A stretch of 14,240 nt of DNA, taken from the NCBI GenBank assembly GCA_946482615.1, contig CAMLSF010000098.1, positions 1 through 14,240 on the forward strand. The letters run 5' to 3'. A program made the position numbers and the translations under genes. Source of the stretch: an uncultured Chromatiaceae bacterium (lineage in GTDB: Bacteria; Pseudomonadota; Gammaproteobacteria; Enterobacterales; Alteromonadaceae). Positions 1 through 6,854 of the stretch are shown piece after piece. The notes under the pieces are model-generated. The model did not search any database. It was not told the origin of the DNA and was given only the letters and a program-made list of their open reading frames with translations. The stretch's first letter is position 1. Each line of letters starts with the position of its first letter.

Positions 1-504
1 ATCTTCAGGCCCCTTGCAGACAAAGAGCTGATCGAACGGCTGAATATCAAAGAACAGGTTGGCTTACTGACCTGGGACGACAAACCCCGGCTTAGTGTGG
101 CGGGTGTGCAGGACAAATTGAATGTCTTTATTGATGCAGCCGGTACTATTGGCTTTGGCGACGGTTCACTCTGCTCCAGCCATATCCTGAAATTTGAACG
201 GAAAAACTGCCCTAACCTGGTGTTAAACGAATTCTTCTGCATGACACTTTCAACTGCTATTGGCTTACCTACAGCAGAAGTTGCATTCCGACGTTTTGGC
301 CCTCATCCGGCCCTGATCGTCAAACGTTTTGACCGCAAATACGATGCTGCGGCGCAGAAAGTGCTGAGACGCCATGTGATAGACGGCTGTCAGGCCCTGA
401 ACTTAGCAAGAGACCTGAAATACGAACGCAATCTGGGTGATGGCAGAGACGTTCAGCACATTCGGGATGGAGCCAGCCTGCCAAAACTATTTCAGTTATG
501 CCAA
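1..504 (+). pseudogene. hipA: hipA-type toxin kinase, N-terminal and middle part only (both ends missing)
   Basis: The frame is open from the first base, so the gene begins outside the window. The sequence around 91-117 reads SVAGVQDKL, matching the Ser-containing loop motif (S-[IV]-A-G-x-Q) of HipA-family Ser/Thr kinases, which in type II toxin-antitoxin systems phosphorylate glutamyl-tRNA synthetase. It continues with SSHILKFE, a central LNEFF helix, VKRFDR, and the DGCQALNL and KYERN...GRDV stretch typical of the family. After LPKLFQLCQ (ends ~504) HipA similarity stops. The C-terminal lobe with the catalytic Asp/Asn residues and the metal-binding Asp is absent, replaced in frame by transposase sequence. 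The product cannot be an active kinase. Any hipB antitoxin partner would lie upstream of the window. HipA identity is from motif recognition; the truncation is seen directly. Confidence 0.82.
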
Positions 505-834
505 ATGTGGATGGGTGCGACTCACTTACTGACGCGACGATTTAAAAACGTCAGTACGGAAATCAGTTTGCATGTGCTGGCATATAACCTGAAAAGAATG
601 ATGTCTATCTGGGGTACTGAAGGATTAGCAATTAAGCTGAAAGAGCATTACGGTTAGCGGCTTTAGTCGCTTTACCCCCTGATAACAACTCAATAACGCT
701 CAATATTGGACTAAAAAGCCCCTGAACCGCCTGAGTGAGAACTACAGCACATAAGATTAACTTCAGCGAGACACTAACAGTGCATTCTGGCAAACCACTG
801 AAAGAGCAGAAAATACGAGTTTTTACACAGCCTG
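505..834 (+). mobile_element. IS remnant: last ~50 codons of a transposase plus right end
   Basis: From ~505 to the stop at 655-657 the frame reads MWMGATHLLTRRF, then VSTEISLHVLAYNLKRMM. This is the C-terminal signature of DDE transposases of the IS1182/IS5-like type (WMG-THFL-RRL-NVSTEMSLHVLAYNLKRM). Only this tail survives; the catalytic domain and left end are gone, so the element is dead. The noncoding part 658-834 ends in GAGTTTTTACACAGCCTG (817-834), which resembles the terminal inverted repeat of such elements; that boundary is inference because the left end needed for comparison is missing. Bases 835-881 hold nothing I recognise. The joint to hipA is in frame, so one chimeric protein could be made. 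An IS-mediated deletion is the simplest explanation. Confidence 0.7.
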
Positions 835-881
835 GGCACAAAGCCGCAAACCAGCCACGTCAATACAGAAACTCCTTTCCC

Positions 882-1835
882 CTACACCACCCGATTCTCA
901 CGCTCACCAGCTTTAAAACTCTGCATATTCCGGCCAATGATGTTGACCAGATCCTGCTGCGCTTCCTGGCAAGCCCAGGCGATGTGGGCTGTGATTTTTA
1001 GATTATCCAGTTTGGCGTTTAGCAGAATATGGTCGGCTGGAGGTGGTTCTTGCTCTAAAACATCCAGCACGGCGTAGCCAATTTGTTTGTTTTGTAAGGC
1101 GTTGAGTAAAGCCTGGTTGTCGACCAAAGCGCCGCGGGCTGTGTTGATGAGCATGGCGTTTGGCTTCATTTTTGAAAGCGCTGCGGCATTAATTAAGCCG
1201 ACTGTATCCGGGGTTTGTGGGCAGTGCAGGCTGATAATGTCGGCTGTTACCAGCAGCTCGTCGAAGCTGACGCGGCCAGGGCGAATTGTGCTGACGCCGG
1301 CGTGTTCGCTGATGATCACCTTCATATCAAAAGCCAACGCAATTTTTTCCACACCTTTGGCGAGTGCGCCGTAGCCGACTAAACCCAGAGTTTTATCCGC
1401 CAGTTGGTACATAGGGTTGCCCAGCACGACAAAGGTTGGGCTTTGTGGCCACAAGCCCTGAGCGGTGTTTTGGTTATGGTGTTCAGTTTGGCTGTAAAAC
1501 GCCAGTATTTGCGCAAACACATACTGCGGCACTGTATAGCGGGCGTAACCTGCCACATTGGTCACAGCTATGCCAAGGTCCTGCGCTGCTTTTAAGTCGA
1601 TGTTGTTGGTGCCTGTGGCGGCAATACACACCAGCTTCAGAGCTGGTAATTGCTTTAAGCTGTCGGCATTTAACAGCACTTTATTGGAAATAATGACTTC
1701 GGCATCGCGGCAGCGCTCCAGCAGCTGATTCGGCTGCGTCATGCCGTAGCAGGTCAGGCTGCTGGCTTGGTGTTCGATAGCAGAAAAATTGATGCCAGGG
1801 CTAAAAGTGTCGCGATCCAAAAATACCGTTTTCAT
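882..1835 (-). CDS. D-2-hydroxyacid dehydrogenase (hydroxypyruvate/glyoxylate reductase type)
   Basis: A 317-residue NAD(P)H-dependent oxidoreductase of the D-isomer-specific 2-hydroxyacid dehydrogenase family. These cytosolic enzymes interconvert 2-oxoacids such as hydroxypyruvate or glyoxylate and D-2-hydroxyacids. The split catalytic domain has GTNNID at residues 75-80 and the Rossmann dinucleotide motif GLVGYGALAKG at 151-161, with Ala in place of the third Gly. The family Arg-Glu-His catalytic set is present: R234 in NTARG, E263 in LEQEPPP and H284 in TAHIAW. Length is normal (E. coli-type glycerate dehydrogenases are ~310-320). I chose ATG at 1835 because the upstream extension begins with TTG at 1898 and adds 21 residues lacking family similarity. 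Its ribosome site is weak (GACGAG). A hairpin lies just upstream (1877-1905), so it may be transcribed separately from the cupin locus. Exact substrate cannot be read from the sequence. Confidence 0.9.
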   Translation of the reverse strand: MKTVFLDRDTFSPGINFSAIEHQASSLTCYGMTQPNQLLERCRDAEVIISNKVLLNADSLKQLPALKLVCIAATGTNNIDLKAAQDLGIAVTNVAGYARYTVPQYVFAQILAFYSQTEHHNQNTAQGLWPQSPTFVVLGNPMYQLADKTLGLVGYGALAKGVEKIALAFDMKVIISEHAGVSTIRPGRVSFDELLVTADIISLHCPQTPDTVGLINAAALSKMKPNAMLINTARGALVDNQALLNALQNKQIGYAVLDVLEQEPPPADHILLNAKLDNLKITAHIAWACQEAQQDLVNIIGRNMQSFKAGERENRVV

Positions 1836-1870
1836 GCAAAGTGCTCGTCTGAAAATGAGGGTTCGAAGAT

Positions 1871-1905
1871 GAAAATCCAGGCCCTGCAACTGAAACAAGG
1901 CCCGG
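1871..1905 (-). terminator. Candidate intrinsic terminator after the cupin/deacetylase remnant
   Basis: On the minus strand a 10-bp stem forms between CCGGGCCTTG (1905-1896) and CAGGGCCTGG (1886-1877), with two G-U pairs and a 9-nt loop, followed by ATTTTC. It starts 6 nt after the stop codon of the deacetylase-like remnant (1912-1914). The short U-run makes it a modest terminator. It sits 36-70 bp before the dehydrogenase start and may also affect that gene. Confidence 0.5.
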
Positions 1906-1911
1906 TACAGT

Positions 1912-2028
1912 TTACGCAGTTTGTTGGCAGAATGCCGAATAAATCTCGCTGCCTGAGGTCAGCCAAATTTGCGGTTTGCTGGTGAGGTACGCCAGCAACT
2001 GCTCAAAATAAGCGATGCGGTGTGGTCG
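1912..2028 (-). pseudogene. C-terminal scrap resembling a polysaccharide deacetylase
   Basis: In a different frame from the cupin gene, and overlapping its last codons, 38 codons read RPHRIAYFEQLLAYL, then PQIWLTSGSEIYSAF, and stop with TAA at 1912-1914. This matches the usual C-terminal end of the polysaccharide deacetylase/allantoinase PuuE-type family, where an RP(H/G)R-(I/M)-xxLxxxLxYxxxxxxVW...EI pattern ends the protein. Upstream in this frame the sequence no longer looks like a deacetylase, and no start or catalytic motif is present. It looks like the 3' end of a gene whose body was deleted, leaving the tail joined to the cupin gene. A hairpin terminator follows it, as expected for the original gene end. 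The family call is from recalled pattern and is less certain than the existence of the open tail. Confidence 0.5.
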
Positions 2029-2913
2029 GCTCAATAACCAGGGAGGAATATTCAGCAGCGGCTTGCTGCCCTGGCTGCAGTGGAACCGGAGCCTGAGTAC
2101 CGGAGTAAGCCGGCCCCCAGTTCACCGGATCGCCGTGCATTTCCATTTTGGCATTGTCGGTATACCAGTCCACCAGACGGCCATCACAACGTAACAACCA
2201 GGTAGTGCCTTCAGGACCAGAGCGGAAATCGCCATGACGCACTAAGGCTGGACGGAAAAAATACACGCCTGGCCACTGCTGACCAAAGTTAAACTCAAAC
2301 GATCCTTCTAAAGTGTAAGCCTCTTCGTAGACCGGGTGATGCGCTAAAGGATGCTCCACCCAACACGGCTTGGCCCGGATCAGACGGGTGTCAAAATCGT
2401 TTTTTTCGTCGCGGAACAACAATTTAATAAAAAGCCCCGGCACCGGAGTTCCACCAGCGAAAAAGTCCATTGGGCTGCCTATTTCCACCGGGATCCAGTC
2501 CATTTTGTCACTGTGTTTGATCACCAGTTTTTGGTCCGGCCGCACTGTGTCTTTGCTTTTGTCCGCAACTTCAAATTCCCAGGTGCCAAATTCGCGGAAA
2601 TACAGGATCTCGGTACCGGCTTTGACCGCTAATGCCGGACACAGAATGCCAGGCGGAGTGCACCAGTAGCCGCCTTCAGTCAGCAGTTCATCGCCAATAC
2701 GAACCTCCCCGCTCAGTACATACCATTCGGTTTGTGCTATATGCACCCCAGCAGGTCTGGTCCAGTCTGTATCAAACAACACCTTGGCAGAGACTGAGCC
2801 ATCTTCTTCGTCATAACTTAAGTTACGCTGCGGGCAGAGCCTGTGCCACCCACCAGTTCAGACGGGTGCCAGAGCAAATCTTTTTCATCAACCATTTCTA
2901 CATGCGGACGCAT
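2003..2913 (-). pseudogene. Double-cupin domain protein, frameshifted
   Basis: The natural start is ATG 2913-2911, preceded by AAGGGG at good spacing. It opens MRPHVEMVDEKDLLW and reads to SAR at 2830, then runs into TAA within a few codons. One frame over, the sequence resumes as QRNLSYDEEDG and continues to 2003. A single missing base in GCCCGCAGCGTAAC (about 2824-2837) explains it; restoring one base gives 303 residues. Two cupin barrels are visible: AGVHIAQTEWYVLSGEV with GGYWCTPPG, and HHPVYEEAYTLEGSFEFNFG with PGVYFFRPALVRHG. This resembles ChrR-type/DUF4437-like cupins of unknown substrate. The C-terminus has also been rearranged, since it overlaps a deacetylase-like tail in another frame. 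Translation could restart at the in-frame GTG at 2782, giving 259 residues, but the protein would lack its N-terminus. A sequencing error is possible for the frameshift but would not explain the 3' joint. Confidence 0.75.
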
Positions 2914-2944
2914 AGCCTTCCCCTTCAACTTATTGCCCTATCTA

Positions 2945-2999
2945 TACCTGTCGTACTTGAAGCTGCAGCTTTGTTGCTGCGCTGCAACTCCAATGACTT
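2945..2999 (+). repeat. Short (internally deleted) copy of a dispersed structured repeat
   Basis: Matches both ends of the long copy at 6707-6823 read on the opposite strand: TACC(T)GTCGTACTTGAAGCTGC at one end and GCAACTCCAATGACTT (one mismatch) at the other. The central hairpin is missing, leaving 55 nt. GCTGCAGCTTTGTTG (2962-2976) is identical to part of the copy at 8414-8518. It lies between the symporter stop hairpin and the cupin start. Confidence 0.75.
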
Positions 3000-3028
3000 C
3001 TGTTAGCTACGGATTTCGCAGCTAACAG
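3000..3028 (-). other. Stable hairpin spanning the symporter stop codon
   Basis: Read on the minus strand, CTGTTAGCTGCG and CGTAGCTAACAG form a 12-bp stem with one G-U pair and a 5-nt loop. On the plus strand that same pair is an A-C mismatch, so the fold is better in the symporter mRNA. It includes the stop codon (3005-3003). No U-run follows, so it is more likely a 3'-end stabiliser or weak attenuator than a classical terminator. Confidence 0.6.
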
Positions 3029-4292
3029 GAGTTTCTGCCAGAGCTTTGGCAAATACAGTGTCGTCTTTCAGCTTGTCCCCGGCAGTTGATTCGCTGAGCA
3101 AACCCTCCTGCTCAGCCACCACTAAAGCCACCATAGTATCGCCTGTGACATTCGTAGTGGTTCTGATCATATCGACAATACGGTCAATGGCGGCGATAAA
3201 GGCGATCCCTTCCAGTGGTAAACCCACCACAGACAGGGTGACAGTCAGCATCACCAACGCAGTACCGGGCACACCAGCTGTGCCTAAAGAGGCTAGCGTG
3301 GCAGTGCCGACAATCAGCAGATAATCAATAAATTGCAGCTCAATGCCATATAAGTTGGCGATAAAAATCGCGGCGACTGCCGGATAAATACCACCACAAC
3401 CATCCATATTAATGGTTGAGCCCAAAGGTAAAACAAAACCTGCATAGTCTTTGGATACTTTTAAGTCTTCAGTCACAGCTTTGTAACTGGCTGGTAAGGT
3501 GGCGTAACTGGAGCAGGTGCTGAAGGCGACCAGTTGCACAGGGAAAATAGCTCTGAAGTAGTCGGTGACTTTCATTGAACTGAAAAAATGTACAAAACCA
3601 CCATAGGTCAGGCTGATATGCAGCAAACAGCCAACATAAATAGCCAGAATAAATTTGCCCAGCGGCAGCAGCATCTCCAGGCCATAAGTACCAACCACCC
3701 AGGCGATCAAACCAAATACCCCGACAGGGGTAAACAGCAACACCAGACGGGTTACTTCAAACATCATATCAGCACCAGAACGCACCACCGCAAGCATAGC
3801 AGCGCCCTTTTCGCCTATATTTCGCAGCGCCAGTCCAAGCAAAATGGCAAATAACATCACAGGTAACACCTGGCCCTGAGCCATAGCTGCTATTGGATTG
3901 GCCGGTATTAAGTCCACCAGCACCTGACTGACAGGAGGTATGACTTTTTCCGTCACTTGAGCAGCCACTAAATTCTGGCCTGTTTCAAATTGAAAGGCGG
4001 TGCCAACAGCAAGGCCTATCAGGCTGGCAATCAGCGCCGTCAATAAAAACAAGCCAACAGTTTTAGTGGCAATACGACCTAAACCTTTGCCTTGTCCCAG
4101 TGAGGTGACACTCAAAATCAAACTAAAAAACACCAGTGGGATCACTAACATTTTAATGGCATTGATATAGGCAGTTCCCAGAGGCTTTAACAGCAGCGCA
4201 TCAGTACCTAAGACCAAACCCGCTATCGCACCCAATACCATAGCAACCACGACCTGCTGCCAGAGTGCAAATTTTAAATTGATGTTTTTCAT
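3003..4292 (-). CDS. Dicarboxylate/amino acid:cation symporter (DAACS, GltP-like)
   Basis: A 429-residue inner-membrane secondary transporter of the glutamate/aspartate/dicarboxylate:cation symporter family, with eight expected transmembrane helices and two re-entrant hairpins. Visible motifs are SSYATLP at 261-267 (re-entrant loop 1, usually SSSATLP), GSTINMDG at 291-298, and DMIRTTTNVTGD at 374-385. By spacing, D374, R377, N381 and D385 correspond to the substrate-binding residues of GltPh (D394, R397, N401, D405). The Arg fits an acidic substrate; the Asp in place of the Ser seen in DctA points to an acidic amino acid rather than a plain dicarboxylate. That specificity is inference. I chose ATG at 4292 (GGAA six bases upstream) over GTG at 4304 because a promoter places the transcript start near 4312. 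A stable hairpin covers the stop codon. Confidence 0.92.
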   Translation of the reverse strand: MKNINLKFALWQQVVVAMVLGAIAGLVLGTDALLLKPLGTAYINAIKMLVIPLVFFSLILSVTSLGQGKGLGRIATKTVGLFLLTALIASLIGLAVGTAFQFETGQNLVAAQVTEKVIPPVSQVLVDLIPANPIAAMAQGQVLPVMLFAILLGLALRNIGEKGAAMLAVVRSGADMMFEVTRLVLLFTPVGVFGLIAWVVGTYGLEMLLPLGKFILAIYVGCLLHISLTYGGFVHFFSSMKVTDYFRAIFPVQLVAFSTCSSYATLPASYKAVTEDLKVSKDYAGFVLPLGSTINMDGCGGIYPAVAAIFIANLYGIELQFIDYLLIVGTATLASLGTAGVPGTALVMLTVTLSVVGLPLEGIAFIAAIDRIVDMIRTTTNVTGDTMVALVVAEQEGLLSESTAGDKLKDDTVFAKALAETPVSCEIRS

Positions 4293-4318
4293 AAAAAATT
4301 CCACAAAATTAGCCGGGC

Positions 4319-4347
4319 AGTATAAGTGCTATAGGGATCCGGACCAA
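4319..4347 (-). promoter_or_regulatory. Sigma-70-type promoter for the symporter
   Basis: On the minus strand, -35 TTGGTC (4347-4342), a 17-nt spacer and -10 TATACT (4324-4319) precede the gene; transcription would start near 4312, giving a ~20-nt leader. An inverted repeat GTTCT-N5-AGAAC (4357-4371) lies just upstream of the -35 box and CCAAAA-N12-TTTTGG (4402-4425) lies further upstream. Either could be an operator; neither matches a regulator I can name. Confidence 0.6.
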
Positions 4348-4438
4348 TTCAGTTCTGTTCTAAGCAAGAACCAAAAGGAGCAAGGCCTGGTTTTTTTGTA
4401 GCCAAAATATGATATTCATTTTTGGAATATAAATAATG

Positions 4439-4467
4439 TTTACACAAACGATTCGATCTAATAGATT
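4439..4467 (+). promoter_or_regulatory. Candidate promoter for the plus-strand transcript starting near 4474
   Basis: -35 TTTACA (5 of 6 consensus), a 17-nt spacer, and -10 TAGATT (4 of 6). The implied transcript start falls at about 4474, exactly where the first hairpin of the candidate RNA begins. It is divergent from the symporter promoter, with ~90 bp between the two -35 boxes. Confidence 0.4.
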
Positions 4468-4473
4468 GAAGTT

Positions 4474-4667
4474 GTTGCCGCAACTCACCGTCAGCGGGAA
4501 GCGGTAACTACTCTGGTTGTTGTATGGATACGAAATTCGTAGAGTGCAGGATGCACTACCCCAGCTACGTCCTATTCCTTGTCCTGTTGCTTGTGGTCCA
4601 CAGTCTTCACCGACTTAAGTGACTACCCCATATAGTGCCCCGCCAACTTTTCGGCGGGGCTTTTTTT
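4474..4667 (+). ncRNA. Candidate structured small RNA or long 5' leader
   Basis: About 194 nt between a promoter-like sequence and a strong intrinsic terminator, with no convincing reading frame. Hairpin 1 pairs GTTGCCGC (4474-4481) with GCGGTAAC (4501-4508), one G-U, and has a small inner CCG/CGG stem. Hairpin 2 pairs CGTAG (4538-4542) with CTACG (4565-4569), enclosing AGTGC (4543-4547) and GCACT (4553-4557) around an AGGAT loop. A GGA in a hairpin loop is the classic CsrA/RsmA binding form; GGGAAG (4496-4501) and TATGGATA are further GGA sites. The middle (4570-4612) is C/U-rich. It matches no named RNA I recall. It could be an independent sRNA, or the attenuated leader of the gene at 4747. 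Structure is read by eye; expression is inference. Confidence 0.4.
4637..4667 (+). terminator. Strong intrinsic terminator
   Basis: Perfect 8-bp G/C stem GCCCCGCC (4637-4644) / GGCGGGGC (4653-4660), 8-nt loop, then seven Ts (4661-4667). No plus-strand protein gene ends upstream of it in this gap, so it must end a noncoding transcript or act as an attenuator ahead of the gene at 4747. Confidence 0.9.
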
Positions 4668-4718
4668 ACTATCAGGACCGGAAGCGGCCAGACGACGATC
4701 AGGATCTGCTTTAGTATG

Positions 4719-4740
4719 GCTCCGGATATTCAACCGGAGC
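4719..4740 (+). promoter_or_regulatory. Hairpin burying the ribosome binding site of the 4747 gene
   Basis: GCTCCGG (4719-4725) and CCGGAGC (4734-4740) form a perfect 7-bp stem with an 8-nt loop. The GGAG ribosome site (4736-4739), 7 nt before the ATG at 4747, lies inside the 3' arm. The leader 4672-4746 has five GGA motifs (in AGGACCGGA, AGGAT, CCGGAT and CCGGAG), a pattern fitting CsrA-type control; that is inference. Confidence 0.55.
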
Positions 4741-4746
4741 TCCACT

Positions 4747-5532
4747 ATGAAAACTTCTGTCCAGTCTTTTTTCGCTTTACATCATCAGGAAGACCCCTTG
4801 CTGCTTATAAACATCTGGGACCCTGCCAGCGCTGTCTTAGCGCAACAGCAAGGTGCAAAAGCCATTGGCACCTCCAGCGCAGCTTTGGCCTGGTCTTTGG
4901 GCTACGCTGATGGTCAGCAGCTTCCGGTAGCCGAATTGCTGGCTGCGGTGCAGCGTATCCTGCGTGTCACCCAATTGCCCTTTACTGTGGATATAGAACA
5001 GGGTTACAGCGATGATCCAATACAAGTCGCAGAGCTGGTATTGCAGCTGGCAGAGCTGGGGGTGTCGGGAGTAAACATTGAAGATGGTTTGGCAGAGCCT
5101 GCGTTGTTAGGTGACAAAATTCGGGCTTGTCTTGTACTGCTCGCTGGACGGCCTTTGTATATCAATGCCAGAACTGATGTCTATCTGGCACAACTGGCGG
5201 CAGGAGCAGAAGCTGCTGCCGAATGCATCAGACGGCTGGAGTTATACAAAGAGGCAGGAGCTGATGGTGCTTTTGTGCCGGGAATCACCGATCTGGCAGT
5301 GGCCAGGCAACTGAGCCAGCGCAGTTGTTTGGCGCTGAATCTGATGGGCTGGCCAGAAGGCGCAACTGCGCAGGATTTAACCAGAGCCGGAGTCAAACGC
5401 TTAAGTGCAGGCCCGGCGTTGTTTATGCAAAGTTATCAGGCTTATCAGCAGGCAGTGTTAAGATTTTTGCAACCAACAGCTGCTTCAACGCCGGCGTTAA
5501 ATTACGCAAAGTTAAATCAGCTGTTCAGCTAA
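4747..5532 (+). CDS. Isocitrate lyase/PEP mutase superfamily protein
   Basis: A 261-residue soluble TIM-barrel protein of the PEP mutase/isocitrate lyase superfamily (COG2513-like). The superfamily makes or breaks C-C or P-C bonds of 2-oxo acids using Mg2+. Visible are NIWDPASA at 22-29, [15 protein letters not shown] at 42-56 and the metal-site strand VDIEQGYSD at 81-89 (D82, E84). NIEDG at 110-114 and INARTD at 139-144 follow. The KKCGH-type catalytic loop of isocitrate and methylisocitrate lyases is absent, so it is neither of those; carboxyphosphonoenolpyruvate mutase-like or oxaloacetate hydrolase-like activity is possible but unproven. ATG 4747 has a GGAG site at good spacing, held in a hairpin. 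Its stop codon overlaps that of cysA on the other strand by 4 bp. It has no operon partner downstream. Confidence 0.88.
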   Translation: MKTSVQSFFALHHQEDPLLLINIWDPASAVLAQQQGAKAIGTSSAALAWSLGYADGQQLPVAELLAAVQRILRVTQLPFTVDIEQGYSDDPIQVAELVLQLAELGVSGVNIEDGLAEPALLGDKIRACLVLLAGRPLYINARTDVYLAQLAAGAEAAAECIRRLELYKEAGADGAFVPGITDLAVARQLSQRSCLALNLMGWPEGATAQDLTRAGVKRLSAGPALFMQSYQAYQQAVLRFLQPTAASTPALNYAKLNQLFS

Positions 5533-6593
5533 ATCCCTTCGCCCAAAAAGACTTTGGTATAACGGGGTTTCACCCAGGCTTGTTGGCCCAATGATAAACC
5601 CAGTTGTTTAAAACGATCACGCGCCAGCTCAACATGGATCAGCTGCTGGCTGTCTTTGGCTAACAGCTCCAGCCGGACATTAGGGCCTACTATGGTGATC
5701 AGATCGACTTTAGCTTCCAACGCGTCATCCGCAGGGTTAAGCAACAGATCAATTTCATGAGGCCGTACATAAGCAAAACCACTTTCTTCCTGCTCGTTGG
5801 TAAATTGTGGCGATGCGACCGACAACTGGCCAATCTCAGCTTTGCCTTGTTTCACCCGGGCGTGGAACAAGTTCACATTGCCTAAAAATTCATAAACAAA
5901 AGGATTAGCCGGGTTGTCGTACACTTGCTCTGGTGAACCTTGTTGTTCAATCCGGCCTTTGTTCATCACGACAATTTTGTCCGCCACTTCCAGTGCTTCT
6001 TCCTGATCGTGGGTGACAAACACGCTGGTGACATGAATTTCATCATGCAATCGTCTTAACCAGCGTCGTAATTCAGCTCTGACCTTGGCATCCAAAGCAC
6101 CAAAAGGCTCGTCGAGCAGCAAGACTTTAGGTTCCACCGCCAGAGCCCGGGCTAATGCAATACGCTGACGCTGACCACCAGAGAGCTGCGAAGGATAACG
6201 GTCGGCTGTCCAGTCCAGTTGCACCAGCTCCAATAAATGCTGCACTTTTTTACGAATAAGTTCAGGGGAAGGCCGGTATTTCTTCGGTTTGACTGTTAAA
6301 CCAAAAGCCACATTCTCGTACACCGTCATATGTTTAAACAGCGCATAGTGCTGAAACACAAAACCTACACCACGTTCGGACACATGGCGTGCACTGATAT
6401 CCAGATCATCAAAATGAATGCTGCCACTGTCGGCTTGCTCTAAGCCGGCGATAATACGTAATAAGCTGGTTTTACCCGAGCCTGAAGGACCAAGTAAGGC
6501 CGTGAGCTCGCCGGTCTGAATGGATAAACTGACATTATCGACGGCAACAAAGTCGCCAAATTTTTTATTGATCTGGTCTATACGGATGCTCAT
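5529..6593 (-). CDS. cysA: Sulfate/thiosulfate ABC transporter ATP-binding protein CysA
   Basis: A 354-residue ABC ATPase that powers sulfate/thiosulfate import with the CysT/CysW permease and a periplasmic binding protein. It has Walker A GPSGSGKT at 35-42, Q-loop Q81, signature LSGGQ at 137-141, Walker B LLLDEP at 158-163 and switch H195 in VTHDQEEA. The segment [15 protein letters not shown] after the ATPase core and the C-terminal regulatory (TOBE-like) domain are typical of CysA rather than other CUT/MOI-family ATPases. Full length. The start ATG 6593 has only a weak AGAG ribosome site. Unusually, no permease or binding-protein gene adjoins it: upstream is a 261-bp gap with a dispersed repeat, then an oscA-like gene. 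The oscA neighbour supports a sulfur role. The gene ends 4 bp inside the convergent gene. Confidence 0.93.
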   Translation of the reverse strand: MSIRIDQINKKFGDFVAVDNVSLSIQTGELTALLGPSGSGKTSLLRIIAGLEQADSGSIHFDDLDISARHVSERGVGFVFQHYALFKHMTVYENVAFGLTVKPKKYRPSPELIRKKVQHLLELVQLDWTADRYPSQLSGGQRQRIALARALAVEPKVLLLDEPFGALDAKVRAELRRWLRRLHDEIHVTSVFVTHDQEEALEVADKIVVMNKGRIEQQGSPEQVYDNPANPFVYEFLGNVNLFHARVKQGKAEIGQLSVASPQFTNEQEESGFAYVRPHEIDLLLNPADDALEAKVDLITIVGPNVRLELLAKDSQQLIHVELARDRFKQLGLSLGQQAWVKPRYTKVFLGEGI

Positions 6594-6706
6594 ATCAGCT
6601 CTCTGAGTTCAGGTTACAGCCAGCACAGCCTTTGCTGTCAGTGGCTCAACATTACTTCAGATCCGGTGGTCCGGTGCGCTGAAGCAGGCGGAAAAATTGA
6701 TCCCCT

Positions 6707-6823
6707 AAGTAATTGGAGTTGCGGCAAGGCGACCAGTGAAAGAATCCCCATGAACATAGTGGCCTATGTGATTGGGGTGATAGAGCATGGTCAACACAGC
6801 AGCAGCTTCAAGTACGACGGGTA
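6707..6823 (-). repeat. Long copy of a dispersed structured repeat (117 nt)
   Basis: Read on the minus strand it runs from TACCCGTCGTACTTGAAG to GTTGCCGC-like and ATTGGAGTT-complement sequence. The centre folds: arms 6746-6759 and 6764-6777 (14 nt each) pair as 5 bp, a 3x3 internal loop and 6 bp, closed by a 4-nt loop. The outer parts TTGAAGCTGC and TTGGAGTTGC (opposite strands, 6811-6802 and 6713-6722) are imperfect inverted repeats, 8 of 10 matching. It fills most of the 261-bp gap 6594-6854 upstream of cysA; the remainder, 6594-6706, has a small ACAGC/GCTGT hairpin and nothing else clear. Confidence 0.8.
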
Positions 6824-6854
6824 GGTTCACTGAGGGAAACAGTCTGAACCAGTA

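Noticed and set aside
735..1001. Plus-strand open frame across the IS right end and the dehydrogenase 3' end
   Set aside because: No recognisable protein; it crosses the inferred IS boundary and lies antisense to the real gene.
1836..1898. TTG-started extension of the hydroxyacid dehydrogenase
   Set aside because: The added 21 residues have no family match and overlap the hairpin at 1877-1905; ATG 1835 gives the normal length.
2003..2782. A 259-residue cupin from the GTG at 2782 as an intact gene
   Set aside because: Family N-terminal sequence continues upstream in the same frame (DEEDGSVSAK) and then across a one-base shift to a proper start at 2913, so the gene is broken rather than short.
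4474..4667. tRNA, 6S RNA or a known riboswitch
   Set aside because: No cloverleaf, no 6S-type large bubble and no riboswitch core I recognise; only generic hairpins, GGA motifs and a terminator are visible.
6648..6712. Short minus-strand frame upstream of cysA reading NYLGDQFFRLLQRTGPPDLK then stop
   Set aside because: It reads like a protein tail and could be the end of a lost gene, but about 20 codons without a stop is expected by chance and I recognise no family.
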